Shown one piece after another: positions 14,235 through 27,399 of a DNA stretch of 64,000 nucleotides. The notes under the pieces were generated by a model. It was not told the origin of the DNA. It searched no databases and saw only the letters and a program-made list of their open reading frames with translations. The DNA comes from Ifrita kowaldi (taxonomy: Eukaryota > Chordata > Aves > Passeriformes > Cinclosomatidae): contig VZRS01014884.1 in assembly GCA_013398055.1 (NCBI GenBank), positions 1,278,145 through 1,342,144 of the forward strand. Direction: 5' to 3'. Both the position numbers and the translations under genes were made by a program. How positions within the stretch are numbered: the first letter of the stretch is position 1; the number at the start of each line of letters is the position of its first letter.

Positions 14235-17200
14235 CACTGCTGGTAATATTAAAGCTGGATTTACAATGCAAAGGCTTAACTAGTGAGCTGTATTTCCATG
14301 CAAATGGACTTCTATGAATGCATGTATGGAAAAACAGCAGCATGGATGAGTGGAGCAGAGCTGAGGCAGGCAGGTGCATCCAGCATGAGCAATTTACTGT
14401 GTTAGTTGGGAGAGCAATGGAAGCTCCTCTCATGTTCTCTTAATGTCAAGAGTTTTGCTTAATAAGCATAGAAAACATGCATATTTATTCTAACCTTTAG
14501 CAGAGCATATCAAGGACAGGTCAAATATATCTTTGAAGACAGCATGACCACAGCAGTATTCCTCAGGGATCTGAGTAATACAAAGGGACCTCCAAGTTTT
14601 CCACTTAACAGGCCTCTGTATATCATCATGGACACTTGTCCACACTTGAAATGTGTTCGTTTAATAACCACAAAGCAACTGGAAATAATAAATGAGAAAA
14701 TGTCTGACTAGAGCAACATTAATTATTTGTAACAAAACCAGTGTTTGCATTGCAGCCAATCTGATGTTGTACGAGTAAGATTAGCTTCGGCGACCACATT
14801 AAAAGGTCAGCATGAAATGAGGGGTAGAAAACATCTCTGGTTTGTGAACATGTGCTGTAGACAGTCAGGAGTGAGTTATTACAGCCCTCATTCTGATGTT
14901 TAAAAAAGCACAAGGGTATGTTATTCTAATCACTCACCATTTATGAATTTCAGCTCATACTGACCAAACAGAATCATGTGCACACATACAGACTGTTATT
15001 GATCAGCAGCTAAGGCCCATTCCCAAAAAGACCACAGGCACAGAGAGACTCTGCAGCTGTGCCTACAACCAGGATAATGTCTTGGCTGGGAACGAACCTC
15101 CATTATCCTTGAGGAATAAAACATGCACAGTAATCAGGCAAGGGAGATGTCCAATGTACAGTTAATTTTGGTGAGGCATATTGATAATTTTGCAGTAGTA
15201 ATGAAGTGAGGCAATATTTAGAGGTCTCCAAGGGTTTTCTAATCAAGAAGGTTTAGCCTTGCTGCTTCAATGTGATGCATTAGAGACAACATAGACAACA
15301 CAGAGAAACCAGTCCCCAGACCACTAAGCAATGGTCTGTGCTATGACCACACTACCTAAGTGCAAGACTCTTACCAGTATTCAAGTGCACTTAGCAAAAG
15401 ACCACGAAAGAAACCTATGAGATGTCAAAGGCTGGTCACAGAGGAGCCAGGCACACAAGGATTTCATCTCGTCTAGACACGCCCAGGCTTTGCCAAGGGG
15501 GTGTGTGCAGTATATTAAACAGGAAGCCAGCAAGAACACAGGCAAGATAAAACCCAAACATCAAAAACACAGGTATGCATGAATGCATTTTTGTCATATT
15601 GCCACTTTCATGTTATAAATTCTCTGCCTAGTCTTTTCTGAGATCGTTTCATACAAAACAAATGTAAGCACACACTGAGTGTGATATTCAGATCATGGGA
15701 TGCAGGCACACACAGAGTCAACACCTCTGAGCTGGGTGTAAGGGTGGAAGTTGCTCTCATGAGGGACAGGGACTGCTGGGGAAGTGACTCTAGTGACAGA
15801 CCAATATCCTTTCTGAATTACTAACACCAGACGTTCAAGGACAAATTATTCCTTTCCAGCCTTTCTTTTCATGGAATCTTTCTCTTCTCCCAAAAGATGT
15901 AACGTGTGTGTTAAAAGGGAGCTCAAGGCAGTAGGTAACTTCTCGTGCAGGGAATTATAATGCCTTCCAAAACAAATGTTTAATGTTAAGTATGGGCACC
16001 TTGCTGCGTGGCTAAAACCTGAGCACTCACTGCTGAAAATGCTGTGAAGCACAAGGGCAATCTGGTCACACTGCCTTTTACTGTGGCATCAAACTGTATC
16101 AAGCAGAAGGTTTATCCAGCTCATTAATATGAAGAGATTTTTGATCTTGTTTGTCTTTTTAGGATAAGCAGATGACATTAGAGTTTGTGTCAGATTCTGC
16201 CTTCCTGATCAGTGGAACCTGCCTCCTACAGATAAGTGTGACAAGTTTAATTTATGCCACAACAGAACAGTCATGAAAAACACTGAATCTAAATAAGATT
16301 TTTGACAAAGCTTTCTCACCAGAAGAGGGAAGAGCACAGTAATTCATACACACACGGACACTCAGTCATACATACACAGCCACTGAATCCTACAACATTA
16401 TTAATGGAGATGTTTGGCTTTGTTATTTTTAGTGCCTAAAATATCTTCTTTGTTGGATGGCTAACTTTAATGTCATATTGGCCTCAGATTTCCCCCTGAG
16501 GGAACTTGCAATCTGTATTAACAACTCAGTTCAACAGAGAGGCCCATTTAACACTCTTATTAGCTCAGTACAAAGATTAATTAAGCAATGATCTCTTCCA
16601 AACAGCTCCTCATCAGTGGTTAATAACATGTTTGTTAGTTAACTTCCTAAGGCTAGATCTATGATGGGGAATGTTCTAGTGCTCTGGTTAACTGTTTTAG
16701 CAATTGTTAAAGGTTTTATTGTCAATATAAATTGTGCTTCAAGATTTGTAACAGGAGCAGTGTTCATAAATTGTTAACTGGAAAAAGAAAAAGCAGGAAA
16801 TTTAACCGTGTAGATAGAAAGTCAGTCATTTAACCAGTGGGGGTCTAAGACTCAATTAGAAAGAAGGCCATATTGAAGATAACTATATCTCTAAAATGGT
16901 CTTTGCAATATTCTTTACAATGTCTTTTTAAACATGCCTAAGACTTCTGCTGCCTTTTTGAATGTTTTTGTTTACAATAGCTTTCTATTGCCATCTAATA
17001 ACTCTTCCAAGACTCCTTTTCATGACTCCTTTTCCAGCAAGCTTCTGTGCAGCTGCGAGCCCAGAAGCAGCAGCACAGCCAGCAGCAGAGGGATAGAGCG
17101 GGCCAGTGGTGACAGCTAAGAAATAATTGGGATCAGGCTATATATTGCTCTGTCCACCACTAATCCAGGTCAAAAGCTGCATGAAATTTAATTTTGTAAG

Positions 17201-17711
17201 CCTGGAAAGAAACTTTCCCAGCTCTTGATCAATGAATCACAAAACTACCCTAGTCTTGAAAAAAGGAAGAGGAAAAAACCCCCAACAATTCAAATTAATT
17301 TAGGGTTACATTGATTTCTCCTCCATCCCTTTATGGGACCGTGTCAGCATTTATCAGATGAATGTCTCCAGATAAAATATTTCTTTTGTAGCTGCGGACC
17401 TTGTGCTTTTGTGCCACGCTTAGAAACAGCGACATCACGTAAATCCTCCTAAAGATGCTGACTGCAAACATGTTTAGGATACTTCTGCCCACAGGCAGCC
17501 TGAGGTGTGACAGCCCATGGGGCCATGGCCAACATGTCGGTGCTCTTCATTGCAGCTATGCACGGCCAGGAGCAGCACACTGAGCCCACGGTCCCTGCCT
17601 GGCACCAAGACCACCACCGGGGCACTCCAGAGGCTTTTGATGACGGCAGTAACTGCACTGCCTGTGTCCCATGGCCAGATCAGACAAATTACCCTCTGGA
17701 AGCTGCAGTAA

Positions 17712-17727
17712 ATATATATATATATAT
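17712..17727. repeat. (AT)n microsatellite
   Basis: Eight AT units between CAGTAA and GTATTCC. Confidence 0.9.
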
Positions 17728-18497
17728 GTATTCCAGTAACAATCAGGGACAAAAGCCAAGAAAACTCCTGCTCTTTAACTAATATTCCCTTTTTGATACA
17801 GAAATCAATACTGCAGTGATTAGGTACTTTTAGAGCAACACAAAATACTTCTAAAGAAAAAAATAACCCCACGTGATAAATCCTCCTCTGCTGTTCTTGG
17901 GTGAAGAGCTGAAAACCAATTTCTACGGTTCAGAAGCAAGCAGAGAAGGAAAACATCTTTCCAGATATTGGATTTATCACTTCAGTAGTACCTCAATTTT
18001 ATCATGTCATTCTCTTCACACTTCACATTGGTTTATACAGGTGAAAATTAGAGTTGAATCTCCCATACATAAATGTGATCTTTCCTTTCTATCCAGATGT
18101 GCATGGCTGAGCCGAGCATGGAACTGATATATGCCTGTTGCCAGAAAAAAAAGTCTGACTCTCAAATTCTCTATCCAGTTGCCCTATTTATTAACTACCC
18201 AATACGTCTTGTTATAGGCTCCAGCAATTTAAGCAAAATCAGGCTGATTTATGCTCTTATGGTATTTGAGCAGTATTAAATTGCTTTTCCTAAAACAGTG
18301 CTGAAATGGGACCCTAATTTGAGCTTTTTCTTACGAACAAATCTTGTGGTTAGGTAGCCCTCCCATGATGACATTTCTATGTAGTCACGATGCCATCAGT
18401 CCTATGTTTCAGGAAAAGGCTCATGTGTTCATTCAAACTTGTACAACAAACAGAACAACTCTGTTTTTCAAAGGTTTAGAAATGTTTTAAAAGCACT

Positions 18498-18537
18498 GTT
18501 TTTTTGTTTTTTGTTTGGTTTTTTTTTGTTTTTTTTT

Positions 18538-18570
<33 letters not shown>

Positions 18571-18578
18571 TTTTTTTG
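18498..18578. repeat. T-rich tract with (GTT)n microsatellite
   Basis: T runs separated by single G bases lead into about ten GTT units (18540-18568) and then T10. The compound T/G-only tract explains the Val/Phe-rich and Thr/Lys-rich open frames on the two strands here. Confidence 0.95.
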
Positions 18579-20190
18579 GCTCTGCTAAGGTTCCATGCTT
18601 GCACTTGGGCCAGAGGATGCCATGATTTACACCAAGCTGTCATCAGGCAGCACTCCCATTTTTTATGTGTAGTTATGAAAGCAGCATTAACTAGACCAAA
18701 CAACAAGACAGGATTGTGCATCACACCCTGCAAGCGCTTTGGACTCTACTGATGAATAGGCAAGGCCATCTTCATAATTTGTGCACTAAGAAAGAAAAAA
18801 AAGTGGGTGAGATTATAGCAATAAAAATGGAAATTAAAGGCATGAATACAGCAAATAGATTATGCTATCATTCCAGAGCAGACAGCAGAGAAGTCATAGT
18901 TGCCCATTTATGTTTTGACAGTTCATGCATCAGATGAGATTTTCAAAGAGGGGTACCACTGTTTGGGGAAGTGGAGAACAGAATAGTTGCTGCTAAGTGT
19001 GAATTTAACAGTGCATTTATTATTTGCACAACTTTCTTTTGGATAAGCTGGCAAAAAAAGCCCTTTCCCTAAAGAAAAAAAAACAACACAGAAATTCAGA
19101 TCATGCAGGAAAAATGTCACAGTCAGGTGTGTTATCTGTCAATTTATCTCCCTTTTACAGTCATCCTAACCAGACACCTCAAAGGAAAGTTCAAAAGCCC
19201 TCAGAGTCTCCTATTTTCTACCAGAGCTAGATACAGGCTGACATAGCCTGCTCAGCAGCTCTTACAGTCTCCAAGAGATGGGCAGTTTAAGGCCACACAT
19301 ACGACACCCTGAAAGATTCAGACATGTCCAGGACAGTTCCCAAGCACAGGAACATGACTGTCTGAGTCTGAATAACAGTGTGATGGAACCTGGCCCATCC
19401 CAACATGAATTTTTCCCAACCAAATGCCCTGTGTGATTCGGCAGCTGGGTCAGGGACTTTTCCCAACAGGCAGCTATCCCATTTCAGGAGTTAGGGCAGC
19501 TTGCTCACACAGAAACAAACTGCTGGATACCAGGAGCTCACAATGCCTGACAGCCTCCCCCAGTGTGTAAAAGTTCATATAATAGAAGCTGGTTTAGACA
19601 CAGTTTACCTCCCAGAAATGGTTGTATATGCTCACAGCATGCTTTTGAAAGTTTTGGTAAGTTTTATCTTCTGCCAAGCTCTACAGCTTGAACTCTAAAC
19701 CAAATTAGGCAAACCTAATGAGGAAAACAAGAATTTCATTGTTCAGTTCTGCCACTCTTCAGTTTTACTGAATTTCAATTGAGCTTTGTCATAAGGAGCA
19801 GAAGAAAAGTATCTTCCGTGCTTCTTTTTCTGGACCACTACTTCACATAATTTAATAATATCTACTATTACTCCTTTCCTTTCTAAGGGCACAGTCCCAA
19901 GAGTTTTAATATCTTTGATATAAGATCTTACGTGCCTTCCCCAAGTTCTCACCTGCTTTGCAATAACCTTTCTTGCATTAGCACCCTACTCATAGTGCAG
20001 TTTCTACCTCTGCATACATTATTTTTTCTGCATATTCTTCTATTTTTGGCTTTACACATATATCTTTTTACATCAGACTGAGTTTTTCTGTGAACTATAG
20101 GTTTCCTTCTGGCTCCGATACCACAAACTTACGGCACTACAAGGTATAGACATTGATTAAATTTTCTGCTTCAGTGGTATGTCAATATGG

Positions 20191-21241
20191 TGGGTTGACC
20201 CCGGCTGGACACGAAGTGCCCACCTAAGCCACTCGATTCACTTCCCTCAGCTTGACAGGTGAGAGAAAATATAATGAAAGGCTTGTGGGACAAGACAAGG
20301 ACAGAGAGAGATCACTCACCAATTACTGTCATGGGCAAAACAGTTTGGGAAAATTTATTTAACATATTATCAGAGTAGAGTAATGAGAAATAAACCCCAA
20401 GTCTCGGAACACCTACCTGCCACTCTTCCCTTCTTCCTGGCCTTAACTTCACTCTTGAATTCTCTGTCTCCCCCACTTCAGTGACACTGATGAATGGAGA
20501 ATGGGGGCTGTGGCCCATTCATCACATGCTTCTTGTCTATCTCTGCTGCTTCTTGCCCCTCAGAGGAAGGATTCACACTCTTCCCCGGCTCCAGTGTGGG
20601 GTCCTCCCACAGAAGACAGTCCTCCATGAACTTCTCCAACGTGAGATCTTCCCATGGGCTGCAGTCCTTCAAGAACTGCTCCAGTGTGGGTCCCTACAGT
20701 ATAACAAGTCCTGCCAGCAAACCTGCTCCAGAGGGGGCTCCTCTCTGCACAGGACCACAGGTCCTGCCAGAACTGTGCTCTAGAATGGACTTCCCACAGG
20801 ATCACAGCCTCCTTTAGGCATCCCTCTGCTCTGGTGTGGGCTCTTCCACATGCTGCAGGTGGATCTCTGCTTCCCCATGGATCCCCACGGGCTGCAGGAG
20901 CCCAGCTGCCTCCCCATGGTCTGCACCAGGGGCTGCAGGGGAATCTCAGACCCGGAGCTTGGGGCACCTCCTGCCCCTCCTTCTCCCCTGACCTTGGTGA
21001 CTCTCACATATTGTCACTCCTCTCTCCATCTACAATGGTACAGTTCTTTTCCTCCCTCTTCTTAACTCTGCTATCACAGAGGTGCTACCATGGTCACTGC
21101 TGGGCTCAGCCTTGGCCAGCGGAGGGTCTGTCCTGAGGCCGGCTGGCATTGGCTCTGCTGGATATGGGCAAAGCTTCTGGCTGCTTCTCACAGAATCCAT
21201 CCCTGTAGACCCCTGTGACCAAACCCATGCCATGCTAACCA
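20191..21241 (-). mobile_element. Avian endogenous-retrovirus LTR (solo), about 1.05 kb
   Basis: The element starts TGGGTTGACCCCGGCTGG and ends CATGCTAACCA, so it has TG...CA ends with an inverted TGGGTT/TGGTTA match. I recognise it as a repeat abundant in bird genomes. Its middle (about 20589-20945) is made of degenerate copies of a unit with CTCCAGTGTGGGTCC and GGGCTGCAG. On the minus strand its end resembles that of the intronic LTR at 47406-47972 and an AATAAA is present near 20355, so minus orientation is favoured. No internal retroviral genes flank it. No clear target duplication is visible. Confidence 0.8.
20589..20945. repeat. Degenerate tandem repeats inside the LTR
   Basis: Units of roughly 40 bases recur, each with a CTCCAGTGTGGG-like core, a TTCCCA(C/T)(A/G)GG element and a GCTGCAG element. 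The copies have drifted, and at least six can be followed by eye. These explain several overlapping open frames on both strands, none of which is a gene. Confidence 0.7.
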
Positions 21242-24200
21242 AATAGAGTCACTTTGGACATCTTGATGCTGACTGGCAGAAGGACTTGAAATGAGCTAAA
21301 TGAATGGGCCACATGGCAGCAAACACATCTCTTTGGGTTTCCCTCCAGTTGTAAATGTGATTTGCAAATTTTCTCATCTTGCTTCTCAGTCAGTTCCGTC
21401 CCAAATCACAAATGTACAGGGAGGTCACCTGTTGTGAGCTGTTTGTGATGAGACGTGATCATTTAATCCTCTATTTTACCTTCTGTTTGCTAGTTAATTT
21501 TAAATTCATGTCATTCCTTTATTCTTCACTCACTACAGCTTAATTTTTTCCTACTAACCTTGTGCGAGACATTTCAGAAGTCCTCTGAAACCTCTTGCTT
21601 GCACATTTTCTGTGAGCATGCAAGGCACAGATGTGGGCACGATGTCTGAGATAGAGCCAACTGCGTGTTTCGTGCTAGCACAAAGCACCTTTGCAACTCA
21701 GAGAGGAGGTAAATCTTGCGTGCACCTATTCAGGTCCCAGTAGTCATCTTAGAAGTACATATTAGCAGCTTAGGCCCACCTATTCTTTTGCTGACCTTCA
21801 GTTTTTCTCCCCATTTCTCACTTTCTCAGTTTTTCAGAAGACAGGGTTCATATTTCATGTTTCTCCTCATTTCCAAGGCTCCTTGTGTCTGTAGGTTGAA
21901 TCCAGCTTCTGAAAGCATAGGGAAGCAGACCAGGTGAGAATCTGCAGGTACTACAGAGAGTAATAAAACTACTCCTCTCCCTGCTAGAAACACCCATCTG
22001 GAACCATGTTACAGCCACATAGCCTCGTTCCAGAGCTATTTCCCCAGTGCTTCTTGTGCTCACTTAGCAGACCTACCTCCTTCTGCCTCCATCATTCTGA
22101 TGAGCGACCTCCTGGCTTCTAGGAGTGTGAAGCCACACTCCCAGGCTGAAAACTACAACCTATGCTACTCAAATTGTGCCCCATTTCTGTTATTCCCTTC
22201 CTCGAGTACTTTCCATGCAGTGCCTCAAGTACTCCTCAAACCCATAATATATCCAAACAATGAATTGAGTCACTAAGTCAATGAGAAAGAATACTCCAGT
22301 CCACAAAAAGCTGCAAGCTTTCTTAAAATCCTCATCCAAAACCCATTGTTCCTTGGTTAGGAACTGCGTGCTTGCAACCATCACAAACCTTTCACATGTA
22401 AACATACACTTAAAATCCGGCAGCACATTGCTCCGTGCCTCAGCAGTTTGTATTAACATATATTCTGACACTTCACTCCTTGTAGGTAATACCTCAACAT
22501 CATCACTAAGGAAAGAAAGCAAGCCTGTGGTAGATGCATCCCCAGCAGTGAAAGCAGATATGAAATTAAGCTTTCCCAGAAGATGTTTATCTTCCCTCTT
22601 TCATCCCTGCTGATAGGGCAGAGGCAATAACACTGGCTGTTCAGTACAAAAACAGTCTTCTTCCATAAAACTCTAGACATTTGGCCACTAAATACTATTT
22701 TAGCACTTGCTGTCCCACATGATTGGTCTCCTTTACTGAGTTTGATGGGACAAATTTTCAATTTTCTGGAGGCTAGTAGTTGAAGAAACTCCTCACATCC
22801 CGACGTTTGGTCACATTGCTTTACTTTGGAGTTTAGGGCTTTGTTTAGACCTTTTTATTATTATTTTAACAGTTCATTTGCCATTCTCAAGCTGCTTCCT
22901 GAAATTGCATCCAAAAAACCTTGGACAGCCACGCTGCCCACAATCCCTTACTTACGTTGCAATGTGTGCCCCAAGAGCAAGCATTTGGTACCATCTCCTT
23001 GGGCCTCCAACTGGCATTAAAACAAAGACCTGTACAGTGCCAACAGCTGCTTTGTAAAAGGACCCTTTGGAAAACAGACTTTGACTGCTACTGCAAAACA
23101 AGAGGTTCCTGAACTCTTAGCTAGTAGCAAACAGAATTGAACACACAGGCTGTGTCCCGCCTCGTAGAGGCAGAACAGCTCCAGCCAGCCTGTTCCCTGC
23201 TGAAGGGCATCCCTATACCAGAAAAGGGAGAACACAACTGCGTCAAGGCAATTCAAATAAAAGCCTTTATTTAGCAAAATTGTTTAAACTCTGCCTTTCG
23301 AGTACACTGTGCAGATGGCCCACTGTCAAAATCCCTATCTCCCTCCACTAGCTGAAGCAGCAATAGCCCTAAAGTACTCCTTGAGATAATGAATGTGACA
23401 CTACCCCAAGATACAGGTCATAGTCCCATTTGTGTCTTGAGGCTCTAAAAATCTGCTCTGCCTGTGAATCCGTTCCGGCTGCAGGAGCTGGGCCCAGCAT
23501 TTCACCGGGGCAAAAGCCTGGTTCCTCCACCAGCACAGGCACAGCTCGTTGTTCTGCAGCGCCATGTGCCAGCAGCACCTCAGGGATGCTTAAAAACTAA
23601 TTTATCATCCAACTAGGCACAGCATGGGCTTAGCAGCAGAGAGGGCAGACATCTCTAATCTGGTTCAGGGACCACTTTAAAGTTGCTGCCACAGCTTAAA
23701 AGGAGAAACTGAGTAGGGAGAGATGCTTCTCTGTGTTATCACATTTGAAGCCAGAGCACAAAAGGGCACCCAAGGCACACGTTCAGCCCCACTGCCTGAA
23801 ATCTTACAGGCTCTTGTGTACCCTACTGAAGCCTTGCAAAATGTGAAATGGACTAAAATCCTTCCACCCACTCTTTTTCTACACAAAATCAAGCTAGGAG
23901 AGAAATGGGGAGAAAGGAAGAGATGCAGGAGGACCCATCAGAGGAATAATGATCAACAGAGGGAAGGTGTGCAAGGTCCTAAGATAGGAGGTCCTAAAGC
24001 AAGGTCTGCAATTCAGACAGGTTTCATGCCTTTTTCTGAAATTGGGATGTGGGCAATTCTCCTTTTCTTAAAGCTATTGTAAAATTACCTGATGACAGTT
24101 TTTAACTTATATTCCCTGCAAACTAAACATTACTTCTAGTCAAAATGATGGAGACCAAAATACTCCTACACAGGACCTTCACACTTACTGGGCTCTACCT

Positions 24201-25764
24201 GTACAGTAATTCCTGCCAGGTGATGGGAAATGCTTGAAAAAAAATCTTAGTGCTTCCCATAGGAACTTGTATGTTTTCTGCCAGTACTGTAACACACTCA
24301 GGCAGTCATAAGTGCTGCAAATTGAATTAAAACAAAGGTGTGTAAGAGGCAATTTCAGCATTGTTCTTTGTATAATCCCTACAAATGATGGTGCAGGTCA
24401 GCACTGGCTTTGATGGGACACTATCACTTCACTTCACAGTAGCCCATCAGACCTACTTTATTTTGCATTTCCTAGGGTAATGTGAAATATTCTTCTCCAA
24501 ACTAAGTGCACATATACACCTTGACTGTTTTACAAGAAGAGCATTTAAAGCACAGTGTAATTAAATGCCACACCATTAATCTATTTTGTGTACTGTGGTC
24601 TTAGATAAGGCTGTTTCTAGCTATCAAACATTTTTATGTCTTTCAGAGACAGAGGTTAAAAAAGGCTTTAGCATAATTGGTAGCAATGATCTAATACTTT
24701 CAGCTTAAAGGCAGCATTATTGTAGCTATAAAACAGGTGAGAACATTTAAATGCTGAACAGAATTGGTTTGTTAACTCTTGCTCAGGAACTACAGTGTTT
24801 AAGACATTATTTTTTTGTAAGCGTATATAAAATCACCCATGACATTAAAAATAATAGTTAGCAAGATTAAAATGTCCAGCAAGTGAAAAACATAAAATAA
24901 AGTTTTGCCTGAGTCACATAGTTTAATAAGAATTAAAAAATGGCAGAGATTTCTCACGTCATTTATATTTGATATGAGTACTATGCACTGCTGTGTGGGC
25001 ACTTAAAAAAACAGAACTAAAAACAGAAATAAAAACTCCCTCATGTCTTCTTCAAGCATTCTTTAAACATAATGTACAAACATCTTACTGAACCCTTAGG
25101 TACTAGGTGTTACAGAAGGCATTATAGTTAGAAATCTCCATATTTGAACTGAATTGCTATTCATAGTTAGGCCTTTGCCTGAAGCCAATACAACTGTCAG
25201 CAATCACAGAGATGTGAGACAGACCTGCTGTTAGACAGCACACTCAACATCCCACCTCAATGTGCTGGTTCCAAGTGGAGAAATAGGATAAGAAACTGAT
25301 ATAAACCAACTGTCAAAAAATGTAGTGGTTTGTAACTCATTTTCATCCTGAATGAGAACAATGAAAACACGCTGCTCTGCAGCAAGCCAGTATCAAGGTG
25401 TAGCTATGGATTTTTTTCCATCCTCTATGAGCAGAATTCAAAGCCAACAGTTCAGGTTTAAAGACAGGAAAAGTATAGAGGTGTATATCGAGACTTAGTC
25501 TGAGGTTTTAGAAGTCTTGGTTTCATATGGAGGACACCATAGACTACCTAAAGATACCTTACTGGTATGATCCAAAGATCCCATACAAGAAAACAATTCT
25601 TACAAAATTGAGCCCAGGCATGACAAGTCCCTAACACACCTCTGAAATCTCAATAATCAGCAAAACCATCATTGGTCACTGCCTCTACAGCTAACATCCA
25701 AAACCTCCTGAAACACCTTGAGGCTGCTGCATGGGATTGATCTGCCCTGATAATTAACAGAATG
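21242..25764. other. Intergenic, no gene recognised
   Basis: Apart from the stop-free stretch at 22190-22600 and the facing AATAAA signals at 23256-23272, I see no genes or repeats here. Confidence 0.6.
22190..22600 (-). other. Unassigned stop-free stretch, possible decayed coding sequence
   Basis: About 136 codons are stop-free on the minus strand between a TGA and a TAA. The predicted peptide has a plausible membrane segment (FFLIDLVTQFIVWIYYGF) and an ordinary amino-acid mix. I cannot match it to any family. No splice sites or start context clearly define it. Confidence 0.2.
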
Positions 25765-27040
25765 TAAAATACATCACGGAACATCCTGAGCTGGAAGGGA
25801 CCCACAGGACTCATCAAAGTCCAACTCCCGGCCCTGCACAGGGCACCCCAGGAGTCACACCATGTGCCTGACAGCATTGTCCAAATGCTTCTTGGTCTCT
25901 GTCAGGCTTGGTGCTGTGACCGCTTCCCTGGGGAGCCTGTTCCAGTGCCCAACCACCCTCTGGGTGAAGAACCTTTTCCTGATATCCAACCTAAACCTCT
26001 CCTGACTCAGTTTCTTGCTGCTTCCCCTGGTCCTGTCACTGGTCACCAGAGAGAAGAGATCAGTGCCTGCCCCTCCTCTTCCCCTCGTGAGGATGTTGAA
26101 GACCACAATGAGGTCTCCCTTCAGTCTCCTCCAGGCTGAACAGACCAAGGGACCATGGCAGCTGCTGCTCATATGACTTTCCTTCAGGTCCTTCACCACC
26201 ATCATTGCCCTCCTTCAGACACTCTCTAACAGCTTCACGTCTTTTTTATATTGTGGCACCCAAAACTGTCCCCAGCACTCGAGGTGAGGCTGCCCCAGTG
26301 CAGAGCAGAGCAGGACAATCCCCTCCCTTGCCCGGCTGGTGATGCTGTGCCTGATGCACCCCAGGACAGGATTGGCCCTCCTGGCTGCCAGGGCACTGCT
26401 GACTCATGTTCAACTTGCCATCAACCAGGATCCCCCGGTCTCTTTCTGCAGCACTGCTTTCCAGCATCTCATGCCCCAGTCTGTATAAACATCAAGGGCT
26501 GCCCCATCCCAGGTGCAGAATCCAGCACTTGCCCTTGTTGGACCTCATAGGGTTGGTGATCGCCCATCTCTAATTTATTGAGGTCTCTCTTCAGGGCCTC
26601 TCTACTTTCCAGGGAATCAGGAGTTCCTCCCAATTTAGTATCACTGGCAAGCTTACTTAGCCCTTAATGACGAAGAGCACAGGGCTGAGGATGGAGCCCT
26701 GTGGAACCCCACTAGTGACAGGTCACCACTCTGATGTCACCCCATGCACTTATAGCCCTGTGTACCTGACCCGGGAGCCAGCTGCTCACCCACCACATGA
26801 TGCATTTATCCAGCTGCGTGCTGGACATTTTGTCCAGATGCTTATTTGATAGACAGTATAAAAAGCTTCACTGAAATCAAAAAAGATTAAATCAACTGGC
26901 TTCCCTTGATCAAACAGGTGGGTCACTTTGTTGTAAAAAGAAATCATATTTGAAAAGCAGGTTCCCACATAAAGCCCTGCTGGCTGTGACCAATGACTGC
27001 GCTGTCCTTCAGGTGTTTTTCAATATGCACTAGTTAGTCC
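25765..27040 (-). mobile_element. CR1 LINE, 5'-truncated, with partial reverse transcriptase
   Basis: Read on the minus strand, this has RT fragments in CR1 order. First comes a motif-A region with FFDFSEAFYTV, in which the second Asp of the usual AFDTV is Tyr. Next is motif B GVPQGSILSPVLF (about 26666-26712). The C-terminal end of ORF2 follows, including GHWNRLPREAVTAPSLTETK. The 3' end is the typical CR1 run around a TCCCTTCCAGCTC-like element (25785-25800) with a degenerate tail. Frameshifts and stops show it is dead. It is over 1.2 kb, long for a bird CR1 copy, and sits just downstream of the ZC3H13 poly(A) signal on the same strand. Confidence 0.93.
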
Positions 27041-27399
27041 ATTTTGAAAGCAGTCAGCATTTCCAAAATGCAGTTAGTCTCATAAATATAGACACCTAAA
27101 ACTGCTCATAAATCTTGCAGTGGTTGGTTTTGGTTTTTTTTTTTTTAACTCTTTCATCAACAAGAAAGGGAGCCTTAACTGACTGGACTAGGTTTTCGTG
27201 TCCAGAAATTACATTAAAGGAAACCTATGATAAAGATGGAAAAGAGCTAGAGTTTGGTCTCAATCCACACCAGAGGCTACTGTGACAAGAAAGACATTTG
27301 GAAAAAGGAGGCAAACAGACTCCCAGCTATGTAACAAATTCAAGATGTGTACCAAGGGACCAAGGTGATGGTGGAAATACCCATTCATAATACGGAAAA

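Larger units (their letters stand above)
9921..20190. other. Intergenic, no gene recognised
   Basis: This stretch is increasingly AT-rich toward 14.4-19 kb. It holds simple repeats and possible regulatory sequence around 16.1-16.8 kb (many TTAATTA-like and ACAAAG cores) but no coding region I can support. Confidence 0.6.

Noticed and set aside
20481..21136. Several 70-135-codon frames on both strands
   Set aside because: They arise from the tandem units inside the LTR and do not resemble retroviral gag, pol or env.
25855..26550. Minus-strand 116-codon and plus-strand 99-codon frames considered as host genes
   Set aside because: The minus frame is the C-terminal end of CR1 ORF2 and the plus frame is its antisense shadow.
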